A stretch of DNA of 64,000 nt from Paracoccus sp. JM45. GTDB lineage: Bacteria > Pseudomonadota > Alphaproteobacteria > Rhodobacterales > Rhodobacteraceae. This document shows positions 18,850 to 27,506 of the stretch, piece after piece. Numbering within the stretch: position 1 is the stretch's first letter; each line of letters begins with the position of its first letter. The DNA is taken from NCBI RefSeq assembly GCF_003590715.1, contig NZ_QQVY01000004.1, positions 264,560 through 328,559 of the forward strand, written 5' to 3'. Under the pieces are notes generated by a model that was not told the origin of the DNA, searched no databases, and worked only from the letters and a program-made list of their open reading frames with translations. A program made the translations under genes and the position numbers.

Positions 18850-21800
18850 CTTGGCATCCAGACACGGGTCAGTGACAGCAGCTTGTCCACATCAAGCGGC
18901 TTGGACAGGTAATCATTGGCCCCTGCGGCAAGGCATTGGTTCTGATCCTCGGCCATGGCCTTGGCCGTCAGCATAATGATGGGCAGGGTTTTCCAGCGGG
19001 CGATCTTGCGGATTTCGCGGGTGGCGGTCAGACCGTCCATTTCCGGCATCATCACATCCATCAGCACCAGATCGACCTTGGGTGCCGCGCCGTCATTGAC
19101 GCGACCAAGGGCATCCAGCGCCTCGCGTCCGTTGCGGGCGATCTGCACGGTGGCACCATGCGGTTCGAAAACGCCGGTCAGGGCATAGACGTTGCGGATG
19201 TCGTCTTCGACCACCAGAATGCGGCGGCCTTCCAGCTGGGCGTCGCGGTTCAGCGATGCTGCCAGCATTTCACGCTGTTTTTCCGGCAGGTCGCTGACGA
19301 CCTGATGCAGGAACAGCGTGACCTCGTTGATCAGACGTTCGGGCGATTTTGCGCCCTTGATGATGATCGATTTCGAATAGCGGCGCAGGCTTTGTTCCTC
19401 GACCTCGGACAGGGTGCGGGCGGTATAGACGATGACCGGCGGGAAGGATGCCGTGCCATCGCTGTCCAGCTGTTTCAACAGTTCAAACCCCGATGCGTCG
19501 GGCAACGTCATATCCAGCACGATACAATCGACCGTTTGGGTGCGGCACATTTCCAATGCGGCAGCGGCAGTGCCCGCGCCGACGGTTTCAACCTCGTCGC
19601 TGGCCAGAAGCGCCTTCAGGCCTTCCATCTGGGCGGGATCATCCTCGACGATCAACACGCGGCGCAGACGTTGTTCCATGCGCTGTTCCAGATTGCGAAT
19701 GGCCGTGGCCAGCGTATCGCGCTGGATCGGTTTCATCATATAGCTGATGGCCCCTTGGGCCAGCGCTTGCTTGGTATAATCCTCGGCCGAGACCATATGC
19801 ACGGGGATATGGCGCGTGGTGGTGTCGCGCTTCAGGCGGTCCAGTGCAGACAGTCCCGAATGGTCGGGCAAGCCGACATCCATGACAATCGCATGCGGCA
19901 GGAAGTGACGCGCGGCGCGCACGGCATCATCGGCGCGGCCGACGCAGATACAACGGAAGCCCAGTTCCTGCGCCAGTTCATAGAGCAACTGCGCGAAGGC
20001 GGGATCATCCTCGACCACCAGCATGACACGGTCGCCCGGTTGGGTGATGGCACGGTCGTCGGTCAGGCCGGTCAGCGCGTCCAGCATGATCGGTTCGTCG
20101 ATCACCTCGGGCTGTTGGGCGGGGGCGCTTGGCAGGGCGCGGGCGGCGGCTGGCTGGCGTGTGGCGGGGGCTTTTGGCAGGATCAGCGTAAAGACACTGC
20201 CCTTTCCGGCCTGACTGGTCAGCGTCACACGCCCGCCGAGCAGATCGGCCAGTTCGCGCGAAATCGACAGTCCAAGACCCGTGCCGCCAAACCGGCGTGA
20301 AATGGTGCCATCCGCCTGACGGAAGGCTTCGAACACGGCCTCTTGCTGGTCGGTATCAATGCCGATGCCGGTATCGTGGACCGCGAATGCGATCCCCTGC
20401 GGAACTGGGGACACCTTCAACGTCACCCGCCCGCGTTCGGTAAATTTCAACGCGTTCGAGATAAAGTTCCGCAGCACCTGTTCCAGCCGCTGGCTGTCGG
20501 TTTCCAGCGCCTCAAGGCCCGGTGCGACATCCGCACTCAGCTCTAACCCCTTGGATTGGGCCTGCACCTCGAATGCGCGGACAAGTTTCTTGGCGATTTC
20601 CTGCGGTTCGACCGTGTCGCGGGCGACATCTAGCTTGCCGGATTCGATCTTAGAGAGATCAAGGATGTCGTTGATCAGCAACAACAGATCCTTGCCCGAG
20701 CTTTCGATCGTTTCCGCCCAACGCACCTGCTCTGCCGTCAAGGTGCGGCCACGGTTTTCCGCCAACAGCCGCGACATGATCAGCAGTGCATTCAGCGGCG
20801 TGCGCAGTTCATGGGACATATTGGCGACGAATTCGGATTTATAGCGGCTTTCGCGGGCCAGTTCGGCGGCCTGATCTTCCAGCATGCGGCGCGATCTGGC
20901 CAGCGTATCGCGCTGTTCTTCCAGTTCTTGCGTCTGGCTTTCCAGCATGGCGTTCTGCTGTTCCAGCTCGGCCTGCTGGGCCTCCAGCCGCAGTTGGCTG
21001 TCCTGCAGGGCGCGGGTCTGCTCCTCCAGCTCCTCGTTGGAGGACGCAAGTTCTTCTGAATGGCTGCGCAATTCTTCGGCCTGCAGGCGGGTTTCTTCCA
21101 GCAGTTCCTGCAACTGTCCGCGATACTGGACGGACCTGAACGCAATACCCAGACGGTCGGTCAGACGGTCGAACAATTCGCGCACACGTCCCGCGACAGG
21201 CCCGTCAAAACCCAGTTCCAGCACGGCATTTACATGGCCATTGTCCAGCAGCGGCACCAGCAGCGCCCGTGCAGTCCGGCCACGCGCCAGACTGCTGGAC
21301 CAGCCAAGGGCGGTTCCTTCGGGCAGCTCCATTTCCACAATCGCGGCTTCGGCCACGCAGCGCCCCAGATGCCCTTCACCGGATGCGACACGTTCCGCCA
21401 AAGCTGCCTCATCTGCACCCCAGCTTGCAAGGCGGGTAAGGGCATCACCTTCGCGGGCATAAAGCACACCTGCACGGGCACCCACGCGATCCGCCAGACT
21501 GCGCAGAACCTGCTGGCCGAAACGTTCGACAGATAATTCGCCCTGAATGGCGCGTCCGACACCGACCTGCCCTTTTTGCACCCATTCGCTTTCCATCAGG
21601 CGTTCGCGATTGATGATCAGCCCGCGACCACCAAAGGCCAGCGCGATGTAGACAAGGCCCGCCATGGTCCGGTTCGCAAGCGCAACACCGCTGCCAAAGG
21701 ATGCATCGTCGAACCCAAAGCCCAAGCCCATCGCAAAACAGGTCAGGCCCGCCACGATGATCGGGGCAACCGGCCATGGACACATGAACGAAAGCGTCAG

Positions 21801-21920
21801 CGGCAGGATATAGATCAGCCAGACTGCGGTTCCCAAAGGAAAGAACAGATCAAGGGCGAATACCGCCCCAAGCGCAAAGACGATCAGGCCGATAATCGTC
21901 ATATTTCGGGTGTTGGTCAC
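18846..21920 (-). CDS. Membrane hybrid histidine kinase with three receiver domains
   Basis: 1024 residues from a GTG start (VTNTRN) with AGGAG five bases upstream; a longer ATG-started form lacks such a site. Order: hydrophobic N-terminus with about three or four membrane helices (about 8-100), a GAF-like sensor (about 125-260), a long Glu/Gln-rich coiled coil (270-360), HisKA with H370 in SHELRTPLNA, HATPase with DTGIGI and GGTGLGLSI (470-582), then receivers with acceptors D681, D803 and D955. Receiver 3 has the canonical MPEMDG. It is the first gene of the operon with CheR and the HWE kinase. Input signal unknown. Confidence 0.92.
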   Translation of the reverse strand: MTNTRNMTIIGLIVFALGAVFALDLFFPLGTAVWLIYILPLTLSFMCPWPVAPIIVAGLTCFAMGLGFGFDDASFGSGVALANRTMAGLVYIALAFGGRGLIINRERLMESEWVQKGQVGVGRAIQGELSVERFGQQVLRSLADRVGARAGVLYAREGDALTRLASWGADEAALAERVASGEGHLGRCVAEAAIVEMELPEGTALGWSSSLARGRTARALLVPLLDNGHVNAVLELGFDGPVAGRVRELFDRLTDRLGIAFRSVQYRGQLQELLEETRLQAEELRSHSEELASSNEELEEQTRALQDSQLRLEAQQAELEQQNAMLESQTQELEEQRDTLARSRRMLEDQAAELARESRYKSEFVANMSHELRTPLNALLIMSRLLAENRGRTLTAEQVRWAETIESSGKDLLLLINDILDLSKIESGKLDVARDTVEPQEIAKKLVRAFEVQAQSKGLELSADVAPGLEALETDSQRLEQVLRNFISNALKFTERGRVTLKVSPVPQGIAFAVHDTGIGIDTDQQEAVFEAFRQADGTISRRFGGTGLGLSISRELADLLGGRVTLTSQAGKGSVFTLILPKAPATRQPAAARALPSAPAQQPEVIDEPIMLDALTGLTDDRAITQPGDRVMLVVEDDPAFAQLLYELAQELGFRCICVGRADDAVRAARHFLPHAIVMDVGLPDHSGLSALDRLKRDTTTRHIPVHMVSAEDYTKQALAQGAISYMMKPIQRDTLATAIRNLEQRMEQRLRRVLIVEDDPAQMEGLKALLASDEVETVGAGTAAAALEMCRTQTVDCIVLDMTLPDASGFELLKQLDSDGTASFPPVIVYTARTLSEVEEQSLRRYSKSIIIKGAKSPERLINEVTLFLHQVVSDLPEKQREMLAASLNRDAQLEGRRILVVEDDIRNVYALTGVFEPHGATVQIARNGREALDALGRVNDGAAPKVDLVLMDVMMPEMDGLTATREIRKIARWKTLPIIMLTAKAMAEDQNQCLAAGANDYLSKPLDVDKLLSLTRVWMPR

Positions 21921-22113
21921 TTGTTCTCCTGCAGGCACCGGGCGGATCCGCAAAATCGACGGACGCCGTCGAACGCACAAGCACGCCAAATCGTTCAATG
22001 GAAAATGACTGATAAATGATAATCATGGAACAGGATGTGCATTCCGAAGATAACCGTTTGTGATGCCTGTCTAAATGCGCCGCGCCCCAATGTCGATTCG
22101 CAATAGCATGACG

Positions 22114-22665
22114 TCAGGTCCGCGGTCCGCGCCGCCACATCCGTCCCCAGACCCCGTCACGACGGACCAGCCCGTGATAAAGCGCAGCCCCGATATGCAG
22201 CGCCAGTATCGCCATCAGCCCCCAGCCTGCCGTCTCGTGCAGCCAGCTGGCGGTATCGGCAAGCGCTTTGTTGCGCGGGATCAGGACAGGAAAGCCGATT
22301 GCATCTAGAACTTCGATCGGGAAGCCACCTGCGCGCACCCGGATATATCCGGTGACCGGCATGACGATCATCAAAGCATATAGCAGCCCGTGCGACAGCC
22401 CTGCGACCTTGCGCTGCCAGTTAGGCAGGTCACGCGGCAAAGGCGGCGCGTGATGGAATATCCGCCACAGGATACGCAGCATGATCACCACAAGCAGTGC
22501 GGCACCTGTGTTTTTATGAAAGAAAAACAGCGCATCCTGAACCGGACGCGGCAAGCCGTCGCGAACCATAACCAGGCCGGCAGGGATCATTAGCAAAATT
22601 GCGGCGGCAACCACCCAATGCAGCAGGCGTGCGACCCTATCATAGCTTTTCGGTTCCTGTGCCAT
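22114..22665 (-). CDS. Cytochrome b561-family protein
   Basis: 183-residue membrane protein with four helices. Histidines that can bind two hemes are in RLLHWVVA, FFFHKNTG, SHGLLYAL and LHETAGW / LHIGAALYH. The family moves electrons in the inner membrane (YceJ/CybB type). Two ATGs compete: the second (22665, MAQEPKSYD) has AGGAG six bases upstream, while for the first the site is directly adjacent, so 22665 was chosen. Divergent from the lipid operon, with the two starts about 95 bases apart. Confidence 0.88.
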   Translation of the reverse strand: MAQEPKSYDRVARLLHWVVAAAILLMIPAGLVMVRDGLPRPVQDALFFFHKNTGAALLVVIMLRILWRIFHHAPPLPRDLPNWQRKVAGLSHGLLYALMIVMPVTGYIRVRAGGFPIEVLDAIGFPVLIPRNKALADTASWLHETAGWGLMAILALHIGAALYHGLVRRDGVWGRMWRRGPRT

Positions 22666-22758
22666 CCGCATCTCCTGTCTGTCGCAATATGCTAACACGG
22701 CCTTCCCCTGCGACAAGCGGCAGCTTGACGCGCCGATCCGCTGCCATATGGTCACGCG

Positions 22759-23487
22759 ATGCAGATATCCGATCCCCAAAATCCAACGAAAACCAATCAT
22801 AGACGCGTCATTCCGTCAGGCGTGGTTCCTGCAATTCTGGCAGGGATGGCTGTTTCTGTCCTGACAGGCGCTTTTGCACTGCATCAAGGGCAAAGCGGGA
22901 TCCTGTCTGGCGGGATTTTCCTGCTGGCCGCAGGCGGCATCATGCGTGGTGCGATACAGCATTACCCGCACAGCCGCTTTGGCGCATGTAATGCAGTGAC
23001 GATGGCGCGAATGGCGCTGGGTTGCGCCCTGCTGGCATCGCTGGTGACAGGACAGGTCGCAGGCTGGGCGGTGGCAACCGTGGCTGCGGTGTCCCTTGCC
23101 CTGGACGGGATCGACGGTTTTCTGGCGCGACGCAGCGGCTTGATGTCGGATTTCGGCGCACGCTTCGACATGGAGGTGGACGCAGCCTTTGCATTGATCC
23201 TATCCTTACATGCCCTGATCGGCGACCCCGTCGGCCTCGAGGTGCTGGTTCTTGGCCTGATGCGGTATCTGTTCATCGGCGCAGGGTTTATCTGGCCATG
23301 GCTGACCGCCCCGCTTTGCGACAGCATATGGCGCAAGGCCATTTGTGTGCTGCAGATCGCCACACTGATCATCCTGCAGCTGCCGTTCCTGTCGGAAGGT
23401 CAGGGTATTATCATCGCCCGCATCGCTTCGGCCGCACTGCTATGGTCGTTCGGGCGTGATATCCTGTGGCTAAGGGCACGGCGATGA
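22759..23487 (+). CDS. CDP-alcohol phosphatidyltransferase family protein
   Basis: 242 residues with about six membrane helices. The catalytic signature DGIDGFLARRSGLMSD followed by GARFDMEVD fits the family pattern DxxDGxxARxxxxxxxxGxxxDxxxD completely, so the enzyme should be active. It would join a CDP-lipid to an alcohol or the reverse, at the inner face of the inner membrane. The N-terminus has two extra hydrophobic helices before the catalytic helix. First gene of a four-gene operon linked by ATGA/GTGA overlaps, which suggests it makes a lipid acted on by the next three proteins. Confidence 0.88.
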   Translation: MQISDPQNPTKTNHRRVIPSGVVPAILAGMAVSVLTGAFALHQGQSGILSGGIFLLAAGGIMRGAIQHYPHSRFGACNAVTMARMALGCALLASLVTGQVAGWAVATVAAVSLALDGIDGFLARRSGLMSDFGARFDMEVDAAFALILSLHALIGDPVGLEVLVLGLMRYLFIGAGFIWPWLTAPLCDSIWRKAICVLQIATLIILQLPFLSEGQGIIIARIASAALLWSFGRDILWLRARR

Positions 23488-25031
23488 TCCGCTCGATCCT
23501 TGCACTGCTGGTCCTGCATCTGCTGACGTCCCTGCCCGCCGCGCCTTCGCCGCTGGTTCTATCCGCATTTGCCGTGCCCAAGCTGGATATGTTGATCCTT
23601 GCCACCGCAATGATCCTTGCTAAAGACGGATATCTTGGCCGCATCATCCGGATTGCCGGAACCGTGGCCCTTGGACTGGTGACCATCCTGAAATGCGCCG
23701 ATCTGGCGATGCGGGAAAGCCTTGGCCGCAACTTCAATCCGGTGGCGGATTTGCCGCTGATTGATGCGTTGGTGCGCCTTGTGGCGGGGACCGTCGGCGT
23801 TTGGGCGGCCATCGGCGCGGTTATTGCGGCTATTCTGGCGGGCATGACGATGCTTTACGCCCTATGGTGGGCGCTGGGCGTTCTGGGCCGGTCAGGACGT
23901 TATCTGGCATGGTCGATTGGGGGACTGGCAGTTGCGATCCTGCTGCTGGCACCTGTTACGTTGCCGAACTGGACCTTTGCACGGGATCGTGGGCTGCTTG
24001 CAGCCTCGACCATCACCGAGTTGCGTGATTTTCGCGTTCAGGCGCGTCTGGACCCGATGCAGCAGATCCCGAAACCCTTTTCGAAGATTGACCGCGATGT
24101 GCTGGTGATCTTTCTGGAAAGCTATGGCCGGACCAGCTTTGATACTCCGTTCTATGCCCAGCGCCACTTGGAAACACTGTCACAGGCCCAGCGCCGCTTG
24201 TCGGATGCAGGACTTACCATGCGATCAGGCTTTCTGACCTCGCCCACGCATGGGGGTCAAAGCTGGCTGGCGCATTCGACCTTTATGAACGGAATGACCA
24301 TCGGGGATCAGACCCGTTATCAGGCGTCCATTGCCAGCGGTCGCCAGACCCTGTTCCACCATGCACAACGCGGCGGTTTTTACACCGCCGCCATCATGCC
24401 TGCCATCACACGCGCTTGGCCCGAAGGGCTGACCATGGGTTTCGACGAGATCTTTGCCGATGGTGATCTTGGCTATCAAGGGCTGCCCTTCAACTGGATC
24501 ACCATGCCTGACCAGTTCACCCTGACGGCGCTGGACCGGATCCGGAACGCGCAGCCACGCCCGGTCTTTGCAGAGGTTGCGCTGATTTCATCCCATGCGC
24601 CTTGGGTTCCGGTCCCGCAGATGGTAGACTGGGATCAGGTCGGCGATGGCACCATATTCAGTGACATGGCGCAGGCTGGCGATTCACCGAAAGAGGTCTG
24701 GCGCGACCGTGACCGTGTCCGGTCGCAATATCGCGATGCCATCGACTATACGCTGCAGGCGGTTATGGAATATGCCGGACGTCAGGGTCGGAATGCCCCG
24801 TTGATGGTATTGGTGGGTGACCATCAGGCTGCGACGTCGATCGGGTTGGACGATCGCAGGCAGGTTCCCATCCATATCATCGGACCCGCTGCATTGGTTG
24901 ATCTGACCGCGGATTGGGGTCTGACCTCGGGGCTGATCCCGCCCGATGATGCCGCGCCTTTACCCATGGACCAGATGCGCGACAATCTGTTGCGGAGCTT
25001 TTCCCTGCCTGTCGACGTTCCCCCGGCATGA
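23484..25031 (+). CDS. Membrane-anchored sulfatase-fold enzyme (LtaS/EptA-like transferase or hydrolase)
   Basis: 515 residues from the ATG that overlaps the previous stop. Four to five N-terminal helices (about 1-160) precede a soluble domain that should face the periplasm. Alkaline-phosphatase-superfamily metal ligands are visible: Glu in VIFLESYG, a Thr/Ser-rich nucleophile segment TSPTHGGQSWLAHST, His in SSHAPW, and Asp-His in VGDHQAA. Architecture matches lipoteichoic-acid synthase-like and phosphoethanolamine transferases. It could transfer a phospho-alcohol head group onto a lipid, glycan or protein. A plain sulfatase is less likely since no C/SxPxR motif is seen. Confidence 0.82.
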   Translation: MIRSILALLVLHLLTSLPAAPSPLVLSAFAVPKLDMLILATAMILAKDGYLGRIIRIAGTVALGLVTILKCADLAMRESLGRNFNPVADLPLIDALVRLVAGTVGVWAAIGAVIAAILAGMTMLYALWWALGVLGRSGRYLAWSIGGLAVAILLLAPVTLPNWTFARDRGLLAASTITELRDFRVQARLDPMQQIPKPFSKIDRDVLVIFLESYGRTSFDTPFYAQRHLETLSQAQRRLSDAGLTMRSGFLTSPTHGGQSWLAHSTFMNGMTIGDQTRYQASIASGRQTLFHHAQRGGFYTAAIMPAITRAWPEGLTMGFDEIFADGDLGYQGLPFNWITMPDQFTLTALDRIRNAQPRPVFAEVALISSHAPWVPVPQMVDWDQVGDGTIFSDMAQAGDSPKEVWRDRDRVRSQYRDAIDYTLQAVMEYAGRQGRNAPLMVLVGDHQAATSIGLDDRRQVPIHIIGPAALVDLTADWGLTSGLIPPDDAAPLPMDQMRDNLLRSFSLPVDVPPA

Positions 25032-25963
25032 CAGGCACAAAAATTCTTCAATTGCTGGCAGCGTTCATCCTGATGGGGCTGCTTTGGGCAGGGCTTGACG
25101 GGGCGCACGCCTTATCACTGCTAAGGCAGGCCGATGCTGGTTGGTTGGTTGCTGCCTTACTGGTGCTGACGGTGCAAACCGTCCTTTCTGCCTATAGATG
25201 GCAATTCACGGCGCGTCAGCTTGGACAAAGCTTTAGCCTGCGCCACAGCATCAGTGAATATTACCTGTCGCAGATCGTGAACCAGTCTTTGCCCGGCGGC
25301 GTGTTGGGCGACGCTGGCCGTGCGCTTCGTGCCCGCCACGACGGCGGCTTGCAACGTGCGGGCGCAGGCGTGGTGATTGAACGTGCTTTGGGGCAGGCCA
25401 GCCTTCTGGTTATTCTGGCCACGGCCTTTCTGGTCCCCACCCGCCCTGACCTGCCATTGGCTGTCCAGGGCATCATCACCCTGCTTCTGGCAGGCGGGGT
25501 GATGATTGTCGGTGCCCTATATGGTGCAACGTTCATAACAGGCCATATAGGCAAGACGGCACGCAGCTGTGCATCTTTGATCCGGCGTGCTTTATTGGAT
25601 AACGGTTCCTTGCCCCGCCAAATTGTCCTTAACCTGTCCATCACTGCCGCCAATATTGCCGCATTCGCCTTCTGCGCCCGCGCGACAGGCACGATGATGT
25701 CGGCTTCGCAGGCAGCATTGTTGGTCCCCCTAATCCTGCTGACCATGATCATCCCCCTGACCATCAGTGGATGGGGGGTCCGCGAAGGTGCCGCTGCCGC
25801 TCTGTTTCCCCTGATCGGCGCCACAGGTGCTGCAGGACTGGCGGCCAGTACAGCGTTCGGCCTGATGTTTCTGGTCAGCACCCTTCCCGGCCTTCTGGTA
25901 TTGATCCTCCAGAGCCGCACCTCTCTGACATCCGTCCCGCCCCAAATGCAGGTAGACCCGTGA
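25028..25963 (+). CDS. Lysylphosphatidylglycerol synthase TM-region / UPF0104 family protein (flippase-like)
   Basis: 311 residues, about eight helices. The family's YRW near residue 57 is present, as is the YYLSQIVNQSLPGGVLGDAGRALR segment (residues ~78-101), followed by VIERALGQ. The late helix pair with SGWGVREGAA is also typical. Members lacking the synthase domain, like this one, are thought to move lipids across the membrane or to help glycosyltransferases (AglD neighbours). ATGA overlap with the preceding gene and GTGA overlap with the next. Confidence 0.85.
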   Translation: MTGTKILQLLAAFILMGLLWAGLDGAHALSLLRQADAGWLVAALLVLTVQTVLSAYRWQFTARQLGQSFSLRHSISEYYLSQIVNQSLPGGVLGDAGRALRARHDGGLQRAGAGVVIERALGQASLLVILATAFLVPTRPDLPLAVQGIITLLLAGGVMIVGALYGATFITGHIGKTARSCASLIRRALLDNGSLPRQIVLNLSITAANIAAFAFCARATGTMMSASQAALLVPLILLTMIIPLTISGWGVREGAAAALFPLIGATGAAGLAASTAFGLMFLVSTLPGLLVLILQSRTSLTSVPPQMQVDP

Positions 25964-27024
25964 CCCATGCCCATGCCCATGCCCATTCAGCCGTCTTCGC
26001 CCTACCCGGAGATATCAATACCCTGACCGGCGGCTATATCTATGACCGTCGACTGGTCGCGGGCCTGCGCGATCAGGGCAGACAGGTTCAGGTGCTAAGC
26101 CTGCCAGACAGCTTTCCGACACCTGATGCGTCACAAATGGCCGCGGCAATGGCGCAGCTGCTGGCGTTGCCTGCTGATGTGCCCGTGATCATTGACGGCT
26201 TGGCCTTTGGTGCGCTGGATACCGTCGCCCTGCAGAACATGCGTGCACCTGTCATCGCGATGATCCACCACCCGTTGGCACAAGAAAGCGCCCTGCCTGC
26301 CGATCTGGCCGATCACCTGTTTCGCACGGAACGCGCCAATCTGCGTATGGCCCGCCATATCATTGTGCCCAGCCCCCATACAAAACAGATGCTTGTCGAA
26401 CGCTATGATGTCGCGCCCCAGCATATCACGATTGCCCGCCCCGGAACGCTGGCAAGGAAAGGCAGCATCAAAGGCCCCGTATCGTCGCCACCTTTGATCC
26501 TGTCAGTCGGTATTCTGCATCCGCGCAAAGGCCATGATGTGCTGATTGATGCTTTAGGCCAGTTGACCGATCTGGACTGGCAGGCTGTAATTGTCGGCAA
26601 CCCGTGGGACGGGGACTATGTTCGCGACCTGAACGACCGGATCACGGCCAGCGGGCTGGGTGAAAGACTGCGTCTGGCGGGCAAACTTCCCGATGATGAT
26701 CTACAGGCGCTTTACGGCAAAGCTTCGGTCTTTGCGCTGGCAACCCGTTACGAAGGCTATGGCATTGTTTTTGACGAGGCGCTGTCCCACGGCCTGCCGA
26801 TTGTCAGCACCCGCACCGGCGCAGTGCCGGACACCGTGCCGCAGGATGCAGGTATTCTGGTGCCGGTTGATGATGCCACTGCCTTCGCGAATGCCCTGCG
26901 CGACATGCTGGCAGACCCGCACAGACGCGACATTTTCGCAAAGGCGGCGGCAGAAGCCGGTGCGATCTTGCCGGATTGGGCGCAGACTGCGGAAATTGCG
27001 GGTCAGGTGATCGACAACCTGTAA
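25960..27024 (+). CDS. GT4-family glycosyltransferase with N-terminal His-Ala repeat
   Basis: 354 residues from a GTG that overlaps the previous stop; no later start precedes the conserved domain. GT-B fold: N-terminal domain with GGYIYDRRLV, then the donor domain with ILSVGILHPRKGHDVLIDAL, GKLPDDDLQALYGKASVFALAT and the E-x7-E motif region RYEGYGIVFDEALSHGLP. It should move a sugar from a nucleotide donor to an acceptor, plausibly the lipid made by this operon. The first residues read Thr-(His-Ala)3-His-Ser, from a hexanucleotide repeat. Confidence 0.88.
   Translation: MTHAHAHAHSAVFALPGDINTLTGGYIYDRRLVAGLRDQGRQVQVLSLPDSFPTPDASQMAAAMAQLLALPADVPVIIDGLAFGALDTVALQNMRAPVIAMIHHPLAQESALPADLADHLFRTERANLRMARHIIVPSPHTKQMLVERYDVAPQHITIARPGTLARKGSIKGPVSSPPLILSVGILHPRKGHDVLIDALGQLTDLDWQAVIVGNPWDGDYVRDLNDRITASGLGERLRLAGKLPDDDLQALYGKASVFALATRYEGYGIVFDEALSHGLPIVSTRTGAVPDTVPQDAGILVPVDDATAFANALRDMLADPHRRDIFAKAAAEAGAILPDWAQTAEIAGQVIDNL
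25964..25987 (+). repeat. Hexanucleotide tandem repeat (CCCATG)3 plus CCCATT
   Basis: Four copies, the last with one change, directly after the start of the glycosyltransferase gene. In the gene's frame it reads as alternating His and Ala. Copy-number change would add or remove His-Ala pairs without shifting the frame. Confidence 0.8.
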
Positions 27025-27092
27025 GCTGGCAGCTGTAGACAGGCGTTGTCCCCTGCCCCAATATGCGCCGAAACATAGGCCCGAGGCGCTGC

Positions 27093-27506
27093 ATGAAATC
27101 CCTGTTCCATCTTGCCATCCATATCACCGACTTTAACGAAGCCCGCCGCTTTTACGGCGATATCCTTGGCTGCGCCGAGGGTCGGTCCACCGACACATGG
27201 GTCGACTTCGACTTTTTCGGTCACCAGCTGTCGCTGCATCTGGGCACGCCTTTCCCCACCACGCGAACGGGGAAAGTGGGCGACCATATGGTGATGATGC
27301 CGCATATGGGCGTAGTGCTGCGGCTGGATGACTGGATGGCGCTGGCGGACCGGTTGAAATCGCATGGCGTTGCATTCGACATCCCGCCGGTCATCCGCTT
27401 TGAAGGTCAGCCCGGCGAACAGCGAACGATGTTCTTCTTTGACCCTTCGGGCAATCCGATCGAGGTCAAAGGTTTCGCCGATTTCGACGGGCTGTTCGCG
27501 GCCTGA
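27093..27506 (+). CDS. VOC-family (glyoxalase/dioxygenase fold) protein
   Basis: 137 residues with the paired beta-alpha-beta-beta-beta modules. FHLAIHITDFNEARRFYGDILG opens it and MFFFDPSGNPIEVKGF closes it, with metal-ligand candidates H7 and the C-terminal Glu. Similar to uncharacterised VOC proteins annotated as dioxygenases; the substrate is unknown. The start MKSLFHLAI was chosen because upstream residues are not conserved-looking. It converges on phoB with adjacent stop codons. Confidence 0.82.
   Translation: MKSLFHLAIHITDFNEARRFYGDILGCAEGRSTDTWVDFDFFGHQLSLHLGTPFPTTRTGKVGDHMVMMPHMGVVLRLDDWMALADRLKSHGVAFDIPPVIRFEGQPGEQRTMFFFDPSGNPIEVKGFADFDGLFAA

Noticed and set aside
21921..21998. Longer N-terminus for the triple-receiver kinase starting at an ATG at 21998
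   Set aside because: The segment is Arg/Cys-rich and unlike a membrane protein start, and the GTG at 21920 has AGGAG at ideal distance.
25964..25987. CCCATG tandem repeat as a CRISPR or origin iteron
   Set aside because: Units are only 6 bases, contiguous, and inside a coding frame.
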